From Bradyrhizobium forestalis (GTDB lineage Bacteria; Pseudomonadota; Alphaproteobacteria; Rhizobiales; Xanthobacteraceae): a stretch of DNA of 64,000 nt. Each line of letters starts with the position of its first letter. Positions within the stretch are counted from its first letter, which is position 1. The stretch spans positions 62,001 to 126,000 of the forward strand of contig NZ_PGVG01000014.1 of the NCBI RefSeq assembly GCF_002795245.1, written 5' to 3'. The translations under genes were made by a program, and so were the position numbers. Under the pieces are notes generated by a model. It did not search any database and was not told the DNA's origin. It worked only from the letters and a program-made list of their open reading frames with translations. Positions 1 through 9,712 of the stretch are shown one piece after another.

Positions 1-2046
1 CCTGCGACCGGAGCCGAGGATCCTTTTCTTTGGCTTGAGGAGATCGAAGGGTCGCGCGCATTGGCTTGGGCTCACACCCAGAACGACAAGACATTCAGTG
101 CGCTCCAATCCGATCCACGTTACCAGCGCTTCTACGGCGATGCGCTATACATTCTTCAGGCCAAGGACCGGATTCCGTACGTCTCATTGGGACGGCGCGG
201 TCTCGATAATTTCTGGCAGGACGAGAACCAGGTGCGCGGAGTCTTGCGGCGTACGACGCTTGAAAGCTATCGCACCCAGAGCCCTCAATGGGAGACCATC
301 CTCGACGTGGATGCTCTCGCTGACGCGGACAAGAAGAACTGGGTTCTTAAAGGGGTGAGCTGCCTCCCGCCCGAAGAGCGCCTATGCTTGCTCAACCTGT
401 CCGAGGGCGGAAAGGACGCTGTGTTCGTCCGGGAGTTCGACGCAGTCGCCAAAACCTTCGTCACGAACGGCTTCGCACTTCCCGAGGGAAAACAGGAGGT
501 CACTTGGGTAGACAGCGACACGGTCCTCATTGCACGAGATTGGGGCGAAGGGACCATGACGCAAGCCGGTTACCCTTTCGTTGTGAAGGAGCTCAAGCGC
601 GCTCAGTCGCTCGTGGAAGCGCACGAGGTCTTCCGGGGCGAGCCGACCGATGTCGGGGCCACACCATTCGTGCTGCGCGATAGTGAGGGCACGGTCCATG
701 CGACCGGCGCCGTCCGCAGCATCAGTGCGTTCGAGCACGAGTATGTTCTCTTTGGGTTCAAGCCGACTAAGCTCAATCTGCCAAAGAAGGCGACCATCGG
801 GGGCATCGCGAGTGGTCGCCTGCTGGTGACGCTAAACGAAGACTGGACGCCACCGTCCGGCGACACCTCCTTCTCAGCCGGCTCGATCATCTCGTATGAC
901 CTGGCCGAATGGAAGCAGGATCCGCTGCGCGCCAGACCCACGCTCGTTTTCAAGCCTGGGCCTCGACAAGCACTGAGCGGATTCACCGCCACAAGAAACT
1001 TGTTAATCCTAACGATTCTCGACAATGTTCAGAGTAGGGCGTTCGTCTACAAGTACCATCAGGGCGCCTGGCAGGCCACGCCGATCCCGCTTCCAGAGAA
1101 TGCGAGTGTCGGTCTGGCTGCGGCATCGCATGAAACGGACGAGGCGATGTTCACCGTCTCCAGCTTTCTTAGCCCGACGATGCTCTGGTACTTCGACGCT
1201 GCAACCGAACGCCTTGAGACGCTGAAGGCGACACCTCCTAGGTTCGACGCCTCGAGACTTGTCGTCGAACAGTTTGAGGCAATCTCGCGCGATGGCACCC
1301 GCATTCCTTACTTTCTGCTACGCCCCAAGAGCGCAAGGTTTGACGGATCAACTCCAACGCTTCTCTATGGCTACGGTGGGTTTCAGACTCCGCTCATCCC
1401 CTCTTACCTGGGCCTCACTGGACGACTCTGGCTCGAGCAGGGCAACGCGTATGTTGTTGCGAACCTGCGTGGCGGGGGTGAGTTCGGGCCCCAATGGCAC
1501 CAGACTGCCCAAGGAGCAACGAAGCAGCGCACATGGGATGATTTTATCGCCGTCGCGGAGGACTTGATCCGGCGCAAAATCACTTCTCCCCGCCGGCTGG
1601 GCGTAGTCGGCGGTAGCCAAGGAGGCCTCCTGGTTGGGACAGCAATCACCCAACGACCCGAGCTCTTCAATGCGGCCATCTTACAGGTTCCGCTGTTCGA
1701 CATGGTTCGGTTCACCAAGCTGGGCGCCGGAGCCTCCTGGATCGGCGAGTATGGCGATCCCACCATTCCCGAACAGCGCAAATGGCTCGAGGCCTACTCG
1801 CCCTATCAGAGGTTGGTGCCAGGCACGACCTACCCGTCCCCCTTTATTCTCACGTCCACCAAGGACGACCGCGTGCATCCAGCGCATGGCCGCAAGGCAG
1901 CGGCGAGGCTCGCTGCGTTGGGCCAACCGTACCTCTACTATGAGAATATCGACGGGGGCCATAGCGCCGCCGCCAACCTCATTGAACAGGCACGCCGGAT
2001 CTCTTTGGAATATACTTATGCATCCCAGCGGCTTGTCGATGAGTGA
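1..2046 (+). CDS. Prolyl oligopeptidase family serine peptidase (S9A), 5' end outside window
   Basis: Serine peptidase of the prolyl oligopeptidase family, which cleaves short peptides after proline with a C-terminal alpha/beta-hydrolase domain capped by a beta-propeller. The reading frame is open from base 1 and already carries the family N-terminal signature DPFLWLEEIEG before the first TTG codon at 61, so the true start lies to the left of the window. The catalytic domain shows the nucleophile motif GGSQGG (around 1612-1629), the acid in STKDDRVHP (around 1855-1880) and the histidine in DGGHSAA (around 1951-1970). The order Ser-Asp-His and the preceding GYGGF and NLRGGGEFG motifs are typical of S9A. 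No partner genes are visible downstream. Function is solid at family level; the substrate is unknown. Confidence 0.93.
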   Translation, partial: PATGAEDPFLWLEEIEGSRALAWAHTQNDKTFSALQSDPRYQRFYGDALYILQAKDRIPYVSLGRRGLDNFWQDENQVRGVLRRTTLESYRTQSPQWETILDVDALADADKKNWVLKGVSCLPPEERLCLLNLSEGGKDAVFVREFDAVAKTFVTNGFALPEGKQEVTWVDSDTVLIARDWGEGTMTQAGYPFVVKELKRAQSLVEAHEVFRGEPTDVGATPFVLRDSEGTVHATGAVRSISAFEHEYVLFGFKPTKLNLPKKATIGGIASGRLLVTLNEDWTPPSGDTSFSAGSIISYDLAEWKQDPLRARPTLVFKPGPRQALSGFTATRNLLILTILDNVQSRAFVYKYHQGAWQATPIPLPENASVGLAAASHETDEAMFTVSSFLSPTMLWYFDAATERLETLKATPPRFDASRLVVEQFEAISRDGTRIPYFLLRPKSARFDGSTPTLLYGYGGFQTPLIPSYLGLTGRLWLEQGNAYVVANLRGGGEFGPQWHQTAQGATKQRTWDDFIAVAEDLIRRKITSPRRLGVVGGSQGGLLVGTAITQRPELFNAAILQVPLFDMVRFTKLGAGASWIGEYGDPTIPEQRKWLEAYSPYQRLVPGTTYPSPFILTSTKDDRVHPAHGRKAAARLAALGQPYLYYENIDGGHSAAANLIEQARRISLEYTYASQRLVDE

Positions 2047-3194
2047 TGTCGAGGACTAAGATCTACTTCAATGATGACGCTTGGCGGACGACGTTAACGG
2101 CGGCGGCGCCAGCAAGCCCGTCTTTGCTCATTCTCCGCAGACTATAGTATCTCCCTAGAGGTGAATCCGAGCGATCAGCCACCCCTTAGTCTCGCCTATC
2201 AGTCCGGGTAGGTGACTCAAGGGCCGATTTCTCGTTACGTTAATGCCCACGAGGCATTTCGTGTGACCAGCCCTCGCGGCATACCGGCGCGCCAGCCTCT
2301 CGATCCCGTGGCTAACTTCATTGGCGGTGCGGACGCGGATAGCGATAGCGCCTTTCTCGTCAAGTCCCCTCGATAGGCACCAAGTCGCTGATTTCCGTCT
2401 AGTGCTGACCGGCGTTATGTCGCTCAGTCGTGCGATGCTGTATTTCTCTCGTATCAGCGAGCCAAAAGTGTGCAATCCTCATCTTGCTCGCTTTTTCGTC
2501 AATCCGCAGGATTCCCCGGTTGAAGGCTCACTGCAATTCCACAAATGCATTCCGGCAATCGACCGATACGCGGAGTGCGAAGAAACTGGCAGTACAATAT
2601 GCACGGCGGAGGTATGGGCGGCTCAAAGCACCGAATTCGCAATTTTGACGCCACAGCGAGACCTGCCCGCTAACGGTGGAGTATCTACGATGGTACGGTC
2701 CGCAACCGACAATGTGTCGCCGATCAGCAGCCTGAACCGTCCGGCTGATCCTGCAGTCGTGACGATGTTTGAGTGATTGCAGGAATTTCCGTGGCAGATT
2801 GAGCGGGTATTGATAGCCCACACGTACTATTGACGGACTGCGCAAAGGCCTGTCAGCTTGCGGTAAGCTATCACAGATACAGAGTCCTTTGGGGTTAACG
2901 GGATATGGCAGGGACAGCGCTATTGCTCCAGATCGATCAGCGCCGAGTCATCTTTCCGCTAGTCTCAACGGCAGTGCGGATGTGGTACGGACTAGTTGGC
3001 CTGGTTTCAGCCCCCGGGTCCGGTTAGCACCGAGCCGCGCCCGCACTGTTTTACATCTCGCTCCGACCGATCGTGGTGGCCATCTCCACAAGCTTCGCAG
3101 CTACTCTGGCGAAGGTCGGTACACCACCTGAAAAGGTGAGGGCCACGTACTTCCATTTCTGCCGCGACGTGCGCAATGAATGGCATTGGGCCCT
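2047..3194. other. Gene-poor stretch with a tts-box-like sequence
   Basis: No reading frame here resembles a known protein. Open frames on both strands (for example 2155-2475 minus and 2321-2776 plus) have no recognisable domain and no convincing ribosome site. The one notable element is a tts-box-like sequence at 2852-2869, listed separately. About 15 bases after it a short frame opens at an ATG near 2905 and encodes about 40 residues; I cannot assign it. Confidence 0.5.
2852..2869 (+). promoter_or_regulatory. Possible degenerate tts box
   Basis: The sequence GTCAGCTTGCGGTAAGCT matches the first block of the rhizobial tts-box consensus (GTCAGCTT-N-TCGAAAGCT) except at three positions in the middle. 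The second conserved block (CC-N-CCTA) is not recognisable. The tts box is the binding site of TtsI, the activator of type III secretion genes in rhizobia. No convincing effector gene follows, so this may be the leftover promoter of a lost effector or a chance match. Confidence 0.35.
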
Positions 3195-3465
3195 ACATGC
3201 CAGGAGAGCCACCTGAATCGCGAGTTTGGCCGCAAGCGCTTCGGCGATGAAGGCTATGCCATGGAAGAGTTGGTCGCAGAGCTTGGCGCCGCCTTCCTGT
3301 CCGCCGATCTCGGCCTGACACCGGACGTGAGGGAGGGGCACGCCTCTTATATCCCTTCTTGGATCAAGGCGCTGAAGAACGACAATCGCGCGATCTTCAA
3401 GATCTCGTCCAATGCCCAGCGGGCGGCGGACTTCCTGTATCGGTTTCACCAAAAATTCCGCCGCG
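3195..3465 (+). pseudogene. ArdC-like zincin domain relic
   Basis: A stretch of about 85 residues (HLNREFGRKRFGDEGYAM, then EELVAELGAAF, ending near AADFLYRFHQ) resembles the C-terminal metallopeptidase-like domain of ArdC-family antirestriction proteins from plasmids and integrative elements. The upstream part of the domain, including the HExxH metal motif and the ssDNA-binding N-terminal domain, is absent. The frame then runs on without interruption into the hipB-like frame, so a naive gene call would give a false fusion protein. This is most simply read as debris of a mobile element. Confidence 0.6.
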
Positions 3466-3643
3466 ACCTGAGCCGCGGCGCCTTGTTCTCCCTGAGAGCC
3501 GGCATCGCGAGTAAGATCGACTTTAAATATCAGAGTAGTTGTGCGTCTTATCAACAATCCAGGGTTGTGATCTCTACTTTGGCGGGTAGAGGTGAATCAC
3601 CGAAGCATGGGTTGCAGCCACGCATCGAGCGGGAAGGCGCAGA

Positions 3644-3938
3644 ATGGCTCGCAACGTCATCATCTTCTCAGACCCGCCCCGACGTCGGCGCCGTCATTCG
3701 CGATAGACGCAAACGCCTCAAGCTAGACCAGTCGACACTGGCCAAGCGGATTGGCGTTAGCCGTCAATGGGTGATCGACGTCGAGCACGGTCATCCCCGC
3801 GCAGAGGTGGCCCTTCTTCTTCGTGCTCTCGACGTTCTCGGCATCCGGTGGACGCCAATAGTGGAGCGCCTACCAGCCGCTACCTCCGCAGTTGATATCA
3901 ACGCCATCGTCACCAAGGCCAAGAAAGGCAAGACATGA
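3644..3938 (+). pseudogene. hipB: HipB-like antitoxin, frameshifted near its N terminus
   Basis: XRE-type helix-turn-helix protein of the HipB antitoxin family (VGAVIRDRRKRLKLDQS, LAKRIGVSRQWVIDVEHG, RALDVLGI). The expected start is the ATG at 3644, preceded by an AAGG ribosome site and encoding MARNVI, typical of this subfamily. Those codons are in a different frame from the helix-turn-helix body, which requires one base to be skipped near 3660-3668. The 3' end overlaps the hipA start codon (ATGA at 3935-3938), the usual arrangement for hipBA pairs. With the frameshifted hipA beside it, the locus looks dead, although an alternative TTG start at about 3609 could still give a helix-turn-helix protein. 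Confidence 0.7.
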
Positions 3939-5241
3939 TGGCCGAGCTCATTGCACTTTTGGATGGCACCGAAGTCGGTCGCGTCCGCAGTGACGCGCGC
4001 GGCCGGCTAACCTTCGTCTATGAGAATGCATGGCGCAACGCGGAGGAGGCCCATCCCCTGTCGCTTTCCATGCCGCTTGCGGCCGAGGAGCACGGTCCAG
4101 ACACTGTTCAGGCCTTCTTGTGGGGGCTGCTTCCTGACAACGAGCAGGTGCTCGAGCGCTGGGCCAAGAGATTTCAGGTATCGGCGCGCAACGTGTTTGC
4201 CCTCATCTCTAACGTCGGCGAGGATTGCGCCGGGGCAATCCAGTTCGTCACGCCTGATCGATTGCAGGCTCTGAAAACAGGCAAAGACGACAAGATCGAA
4301 TGGCTGGATAAGCCGGAAATTGCAAACCGGCTTCGAGTCTTGCGAGAGGTTGACGCTGCCTGGCGTCTGCCCCGCGACACAGGTCAATTCAGTCTTGCAG
4401 GCGGCCAGCCGAAAACCGCGCTTGTCCTCAAAGACAACAAATGGGGCATTCCGTCCGGGCGCATACCGACCACCCACATTTTGAAACCACTGACGGGCGA
4501 TTTCGATGGTCACGCCGACAATGAGCATAACTGCCTGCAGCTCGCACGCGAACTCGGGCTGCCAGCCGCTGAAACCAAGGTGATGCGCTTCGAACAGGAA
4601 ATCGCGATCGTGGTTGAACGTTACGATCGGCAGGTCAGCGGGAACGACATCATCCGCGTTCATCAGGAAGATATCTGTCAGGCCATGGGCATCCCGCCGA
4701 CCAAGAAATACCAAAACGAGGGCGGACCAACGCCTGCCGATGTGGTCGAGCTCTTGCGTACCTACTCGACAGACCGCGAGGCCGACCTTGAGACGTTCGT
4801 CAGCGCTTTGGTCTTCAACTGGCTCATTGGAGGCTTGATGCTCACGCCAAAAACTATTCATTGCTTCTGGCCAGCGGTCCTCTCGTGCGTCTCGCCCCCC
4901 TCTACGACGTCGCCAGCATTCTTCCCTATGACCACGTCGATCAGCGCAAGATCAAACTCGCCATGAAAGTCGGGGGTGAATACAAGCTCGGTCAAATTGG
5001 CTTGCGTCAGTGGAAAAAATTTGCGCGCGAGACGCGTGTTGATGCGGACGTGCTCATTGCTACACTGATCTCCATGGCCGGGCAGATCCCTGACCTGGTG
5101 CCGGACATTCGCACGCGCGCGCAAAACGAGGGATTGGAGAACACTGTTATCGAGCGATTGGCAACGGCTTTGGGCACGCGAGCCAAGTATTGCGAATACG
5201 TTCTGAAAGGGGATCTAGGATACGGATCATCCATCAGTTGA
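3935..5241 (+). pseudogene. hipA: HipA-like toxin kinase, frameshifted in the catalytic loop
   Basis: HipA-family Ser/Thr kinase toxin, which in the known systems phosphorylates glutamyl-tRNA synthetase or related targets and is neutralised by HipB. Residues 1-300 (GTEVGRVRSDARGRLTFVYE, FLWGLLPDNE, FSLAGGQPKTALV, THILKP, NEHNCLQLARELGLP) match the N-terminal and kinase core. At 4835 one base is missing: the frame leaves FNWLIGG for nonsense, while the shifted frame resumes with DAHAKNYSLLLASGPLVRLAPLYDVASILPY and runs to the stop at 5241. The break falls exactly on the catalytic loop (normally TDAHAKNYS), so the unshifted product would lack the catalytic Asp and the C-terminal lobe. Assembly error cannot be excluded, but the paired hipB also has a frameshift. 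Confidence 0.85.
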
Positions 5242-6691
5242 AGGGAGTCGAGCGCAACCACGAGCTCATTCATTCCGATATCGGCGCGCTCGCCGAACGG
5301 CTGTCCGATAGCCGTTGCTGCGCCGCCTCATGCTCGTCCGAGTTACGGTTTGCATGCACTCAGCTGGCGATCAACACGGTACGGACATACAAACTGCTGT
5401 CCGATGGGCGACGCGATCGGATTGACAGGCTCGATATGCCGAGCTCATTAAGCGCATTATGGCAAGATCTTTGGTCTCTGGTGATACTTACAAACATAAT
5501 CCGGCACCCCTGAATCACTGAAAGATTATAATGACTGAATCGATCGTTGTTCACCGCGCAATCTGCGGGGGGCCGCGAGTGTTGTAACAAGCTTGTATAA
5601 AAAGAAGAAGTCGTATCGTTGGTGCCGCGCACCAGCGTGGCACGATACGAGTGAAGGCCGTTTGCCCAAGCATAGGCTATATACGCTGAACTGGTTTCTA
5701 CTCAATCAGCCCGCCGGGATCGACCTGCGCTAGCAGGCGGTGCGCTGCAACAGAATCGATGTGAGCCTTCGTTCAGCTTTGTAATCAAGCCTGCGGCAAA
5801 GAATCCGCGGCAAACGGCCGGACGACGCTCAAGAGCTGCGCGAGAATGCAGTTTTAGGACAAATACGCGCACAAGAATGTAGAAGAGGCAGCTTCTTCCT
5901 CCATCATTGCGGCGCTCTGCTCCGGGTTGCCTCGCGATTGCCTGGGTTGAGGATTACACCTTGACTCCACTAGGATTGGGCGAGGCAGACTAGTTCGCGG
6001 GAGTTCTGCTTGATCGCTATGGAGTTGCTGCGCACCTACACTGGCTCGCCTGTCGGCACTGTGGGATCTCCAAATGTTGAACGCCGCTACAGCTGCGCTA
6101 TCACGGTTGGTCCTCGATGAGGTCTGCGTGAGCCTCTCCCGGTACGAGACGAGCGATCGCGTTGATGTCACCTTGAAAATTCTGGAGGTGCCAGCACAGG
6201 TGAGACGGGGCCCGATCGGCTGAAACAAATTGGTCGCGAAGCGCTTTCCAATGCCTCGATAGCGGCACCCCCTCAGTATCACGCAGGCCTCCCAGAACGT
6301 CCATGATGTTGGCCGGGCACGGTGTTCGTCACGGGGAGCTAACGAATGTATCGGTCGTACATTTTGCCTCCTAGCGGGTCCGCACAAACACTGCCGAAGC
6401 GCCTATAAGAGGCCCGCTGCCGGGGAAAGTAGCAGGAAAGCTGCGCCTAGGTTTGACGACGTTCGAGGCCCCCCTGACCGCGGGGCCGTACCGTTGGGTC
6501 GTCTTATTGTTTGCGCCTTTGTGTACCCACGGTCCCGCTCAACTTCGGTCACGCCCGCAGGCACCAGTCGCCCTGAATCCTCTTTCCGGCGCCAGCCCGC
6601 GGAGTGACCCCGGCAATCTGCCATTGACTAAGATCAAAGGGTGCAATTCAGATCCTGTATCGTGGTGAACTTAACGGAGGCAAGAGGTCTT
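5242..6691. other. Gene-poor stretch
   Basis: No supported gene. The longest frame (5854-6387, minus strand, Arg/Ser-rich) has no recognisable domain and competes with another open frame on the same strand (6101-6304). A snap-back sequence at 5611-5650 is listed separately. The region may hold decayed genes that I cannot identify. Confidence 0.5.
5611..5650. repeat. Nested inverted repeat
   Basis: The arms TCGTATCG (5611-5618) and CGATACGA (5643-5650) are exact reverse complements. Between them GGTGC and GCACC form a second, inner hairpin. It lies in a region with no genes and has no T-tract, so it is not an obvious terminator. It could be a binding or recombination site or the end of a lost mobile element. 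Confidence 0.35.
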
Positions 6692-6958
6692 ATGCGCTAC
6701 CTTCTCCTTATCGGAGTGCTCGCACTTCCCATCCTCGTCGGCTCAGGATCGCGTTCGACGGCTGGTTCGCGGGCTCATTCGTACACGTCACCGGTACGCC
6801 AGGACGTCTATTGTCTGCAGGGACGCAGTTGGGGATATCCGGGCAATTGCCAGTTCTCGACCTACGACCAGTGCGTGGCTACTGCATCAGGTACATACGC
6901 CTATTGCGGCATCAATCCGACCTACGCTTTCGGGCGGCAAGGAAGACAATCGCGCTGA
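6692..6958 (+). CDS. DUF3551 small secreted protein
   Basis: Protein of 88 residues with a hydrophobic signal peptide (MRYLLLIGVLALPILVG) followed by a short mature domain. The core QDVYCLQGRSWGYPGNCQF, the segment YDQCVATASG and the segment YAYCGINPTYAF, with conserved cysteines, matches the DUF3551 family, which is expanded in Bradyrhizobium and relatives. The ATG at 6692 is preceded by a good GGAGG site at 6676-6680; the open frame extends further upstream but that part is not conserved. The mature protein is presumably exported and disulfide-bonded. Function is unknown for the family. No operon partners. Confidence 0.85.
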   Translation: MRYLLLIGVLALPILVGSGSRSTAGSRAHSYTSPVRQDVYCLQGRSWGYPGNCQFSTYDQCVATASGTYAYCGINPTYAFGRQGRQSR

Positions 6959-7609
6959 TGTGAATCGGAATCGCTGGTAAGCCAAGCGGCGGATTTGAAA
7001 CATCTGCCCGGGCAGGCTCCTGTTGCCGTTCGTTCGCCTCACCTTTTCTGCGCTCGCCTTTTCTCGGATGCCGGCCAGGCCCGCGGATACCTGTGCTTCT
7101 CCGCGACAGACAAATGAGGAGTATAACAGCCGTTCGAGGCAGAGCCTGAGCCGACATTCATCAAGACAGCCCTCCAAGAAGCTGAAAATTATCGGGCGAT
7201 CTGTCCTAACATTAGTAGGCCGGCTGCGGCTCTCGATTTGGCCCGGCGGCCGCAGCAGATTGGCGACGGGTCGCCCTGTGCGGTGAGCCAGGGCGGCCCC
7301 ACTGCTCTGATTGGCTGCCCGAGTATTGATGCACTCGGCCACTAGGCGCTAATTCCGAGCAGAAATACGGCCCCGAAGCCTTTACAAGCGCCGCTATCCT
7401 GCTTGTTGCAATGCTACATCGCCAAACATCCCTAAGGGAAACCGGCCATTGGTTAGATCGCGATATTTCCCTGTCGCGGCAGTGCTCTTTTGGGGCGCTC
7501 TCGGGTGCCTTTTCTGCTCTCTTTGGAAGTTGCCGTTCTAATCGTCGCGCTGCCTGGTCTGACGCAATTTCATTCCGAATCGGCGCTCTCGCAATATTAC
7601 CGGGTATTT
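6959..7609. other. No gene recognised
   Basis: Open frames exist on both strands (for example 7212-7709 minus and 7411-7683 plus), but they are Arg/Ser-rich, overlap each other and show no domain or ribosome site that I would trust. Confidence 0.45.
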
Positions 7610-8101
7610 TCAGTCTTGCGCCGGCCCGAAGTCGCTCGCCAGGAATTGCTCGTGAGTCCATTGCTTCAGCGCATCGTCGTTGAGTGCCGAGTTGACCAAG
7701 GCGTTCCAATTCTCACCTGCCTCTCTCCATTTCGTTTTTCGGTCCGGAAGGTTACGCAGCAACCGAAATGCCCTCGTTGCGAACTTGCTTGCCTCCTTCC
7801 CTTCAGCAGCCTCGCGGATCACGTCTTTGAACAATTGTTCGGGAAAGGTCCACCCGGCGGCTGTGAAGCGGTCGGCAAACATGTATTCGAACGAGGCGCG
7901 AAACACGACCGCGGCTAGCGCATCCTCATATTCCGTGCCTGCGCTGCGCAGGTCGAACCATTGCAGCAGTCTTCGAACGGCTGCAGCAGGCGAAAACTGG
8001 CAGTCTCCCAGCGTAAGAGATACGAACATATACGCGATGTCTGATTGAAGTTCCTCGTCCAGGGACACGAACCAACGTTTGATTGCTTCAATAGGAGTCA
8101 T
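7610..8101 (-). CDS. Conserved-looking hypothetical protein, 163 aa
   Basis: I do not recognise a family. The protein has a normal soluble composition and reads like a real gene: MTPIEAIKRWFVSLDEELQS, a helix-rich body with FRASFEYMFADRFTAAGWTF and FKDVIREAAEGKEASKFA, and a C-terminal part ending in WTHEQFLASDFGPAQD. I place the start at the ATG at 8101, where the balanced composition begins; an upstream in-frame GTG at 8164 would add 21 less typical residues. No signal peptide or membrane segment. No operon neighbours. Function unknown. Confidence 0.55.
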   Translation of the reverse strand: MTPIEAIKRWFVSLDEELQSDIAYMFVSLTLGDCQFSPAAAVRRLLQWFDLRSAGTEYEDALAAVVFRASFEYMFADRFTAAGWTFPEQLFKDVIREAAEGKEASKFATRAFRLLRNLPDRKTKWREAGENWNALVNSALNDDALKQWTHEQFLASDFGPAQD

Positions 8102-8164
8102 GTGACAATTGCTATGAAAACGCGAGAACACAGGATGCGCCTCCGCTCTGGCGCGCTTGATCAC

Positions 8165-8753
8165 GTAGCGCCACTGCTCTCAACCAGCCGACTGCCGGCA
8201 GGGGCAGTAGTCCAGGAATCCCTGCTTCTCTGCTGTAAGACATCGACGATGGTGCCCGCCGCAATTCGATGGCACGTCGTGGTTGGCTACAAAATAATGC
8301 GTTCTTAACAGAAGAGAAGTATCAAGCAACGGTGTAGGGTCCTACCTCGTGCAAAATGAACGCATCTCGGTCAGTTGTCCTCACATTAGACGGTGAAATC
8401 ATTCTTTACTCAACCGAGAACGACGCGACGAGCTGTCGAGGATAGCCGATAGCGCTCTGGGCCGCGCTCGTAGAACACCGCGCCTCCAAATGCCGCAGAG
8501 TTATCGCTTATCATCGTCTGACGGAAGAAGATGCAGAAACCATTGCTAGAGTAGACGTAATCGCTGCGTTGGAGCTTCTGTCGGCGCATGGCTCCTTCAG
8601 CTTGCGCACAGCCATAGCTTGGAGCACCGAATTTGATCACTGGGCACCGGCCCGAGCTGTGTTGCAGAGCTGCATGTTAAATCCAAGCTCCCGATCCAGG
8701 ATTTGGGTGCTCGTTGGCGGCGAGTCGGTTCGTGGGCTCAAGTTGTTGACCGG
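8165..8753. other. No well-supported gene
   Basis: A 76-codon minus-strand frame at 8410-8640 (containing SNGFCIFFRQTMISDNSAA, then FGGAVFYERGPERYRL) has a protein-like composition and might be a small gene or the remnant of one, but it has no recognisable domain and no clear ribosome site. The rest of the stretch shows nothing. Confidence 0.4.
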
Positions 8754-9305
8754 CTAGGCGTCCCGCAGCTGCTGCTCTCTTGAAGGTTCTTGCATCTTTA
8801 ACGCGGCGTGCAGGCGAGCCTTTTCCAGCCGCTGCCTGACTCCGCTAAGGCAACTAGCCAGCTTTGCAAAGTCCGTAATATCGAGATAACCAGCAACAAA
8901 CTCATCGAGTTCTTCCTGCTGCGCCGCGATGCTCGCAAGTTGTCTGCGAGCGCTATCGGTTAGCGACAGGTTGACGATTCGTGCATCGTTCGCGCAGCGC
9001 TTCCGTCGCACAAATCGCTTATCCTCAAGCTCTTTCGAATGCCTCGTAATGAAGGCGGACTCAACCTTCATCAACTTTGCAACCACGTTGACCGGAACTC
9101 CGCCGTCCTTTTCCAAGTCGATCAACGCCATCAAGATCATCATTTGTGGTGCAGCAATGCCCAGCGCATGCGCTTGGAAAGAACGAAGGTCGTCCAGACA
9201 CACATTAATGGCTCTGATCTCCCACGTGAATCGCCTGAGCACATCCTGACTCGCGACAGGGCTCTTTCCGAGCCGTCTTTTCAATCCTGGCAGCTTAGAC
9301 GGCAT
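8754..9305 (-). CDS. MarR family transcriptional regulator
   Basis: Winged-helix DNA-binding protein of 183 residues. Helix 1 (DVLRRFTWEIRAINVCLDDL) and the segment LGIAAPQMMILMALIDLEKDGGVPVNVVAKLMKVESAFITRHSKELEDKRFVRRKRCANDARIVNLSLTD form the MarR fold. The recognition helix is near residues 75-95 and the wing motif is C-NDAR-VNLSLT. The C-terminal helices (QLASIAAQQEELDEFVAGYL) would make the dimer interface. MarR proteins usually repress a neighbouring efflux or catabolic gene, but nothing adjacent suggests a target. Family assignment is firm; role unknown. Confidence 0.88.
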   Translation of the reverse strand: MPSKLPGLKRRLGKSPVASQDVLRRFTWEIRAINVCLDDLRSFQAHALGIAAPQMMILMALIDLEKDGGVPVNVVAKLMKVESAFITRHSKELEDKRFVRRKRCANDARIVNLSLTDSARRQLASIAAQQEELDEFVAGYLDITDFAKLASCLSGVRQRLEKARLHAALKMQEPSREQQLRDA

Positions 9306-9712
9306 CAGATTTCAGGGAGCCTCCATCCTAAAACTATTCCGGGCGAGCAGAGCGCAGTTGGCGGGGGACTACATATGCCCCTACTTCGAAGCGTAGAATC
9401 TCGGGTCAATAAGCAATCCCACCAACTCGCTTCTGTGCCAACCCTCTTTGCAGACACGTCCGGTGCCGAAGCTGCCTAGGTGCAAAGCAGCTTCACACAC
9501 TCACCCTGGTGAATTCACTCAAAATACAACTCTCATATGCAGAATCCGGGCTTCATGACCTGCTTTTGCGCGCGATTGCAGCGTCTGACGTCCTGAACGT
9601 CGCGAGTCCGCTCCAAAAGCGACACTGCTCCGCCGCGCGATTGGATGGCGAGAATTTTTAGGTTGTCGAGAACTGCTCACTGAATCACTAGAACAACGCG
9701 TACGGCGCAGGA
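9306..9712. other. Intergenic, nothing recognised
   Basis: About 400 bases between the divergent or unlinked MarR and SET-domain genes. No domain-bearing frame and no obvious regulatory repeat was seen. Confidence 0.5.

Noticed and set aside
2155..2776. Overlapping open frames on both strands downstream of the prolyl oligopeptidase
   Set aside because: No domain, no ribosome site, and the two frames exclude each other.
4007..4861. 284-codon minus-strand frame opposite hipA
   Set aside because: Antisense shadow of the hipA coding sequence; all domain evidence is on the plus strand.
5854..6387. 177-codon minus-strand frame
   Set aside because: Arg/Ser-rich composition typical of chance frames in GC-rich DNA, with a competing frame inside it and no recognisable domain.
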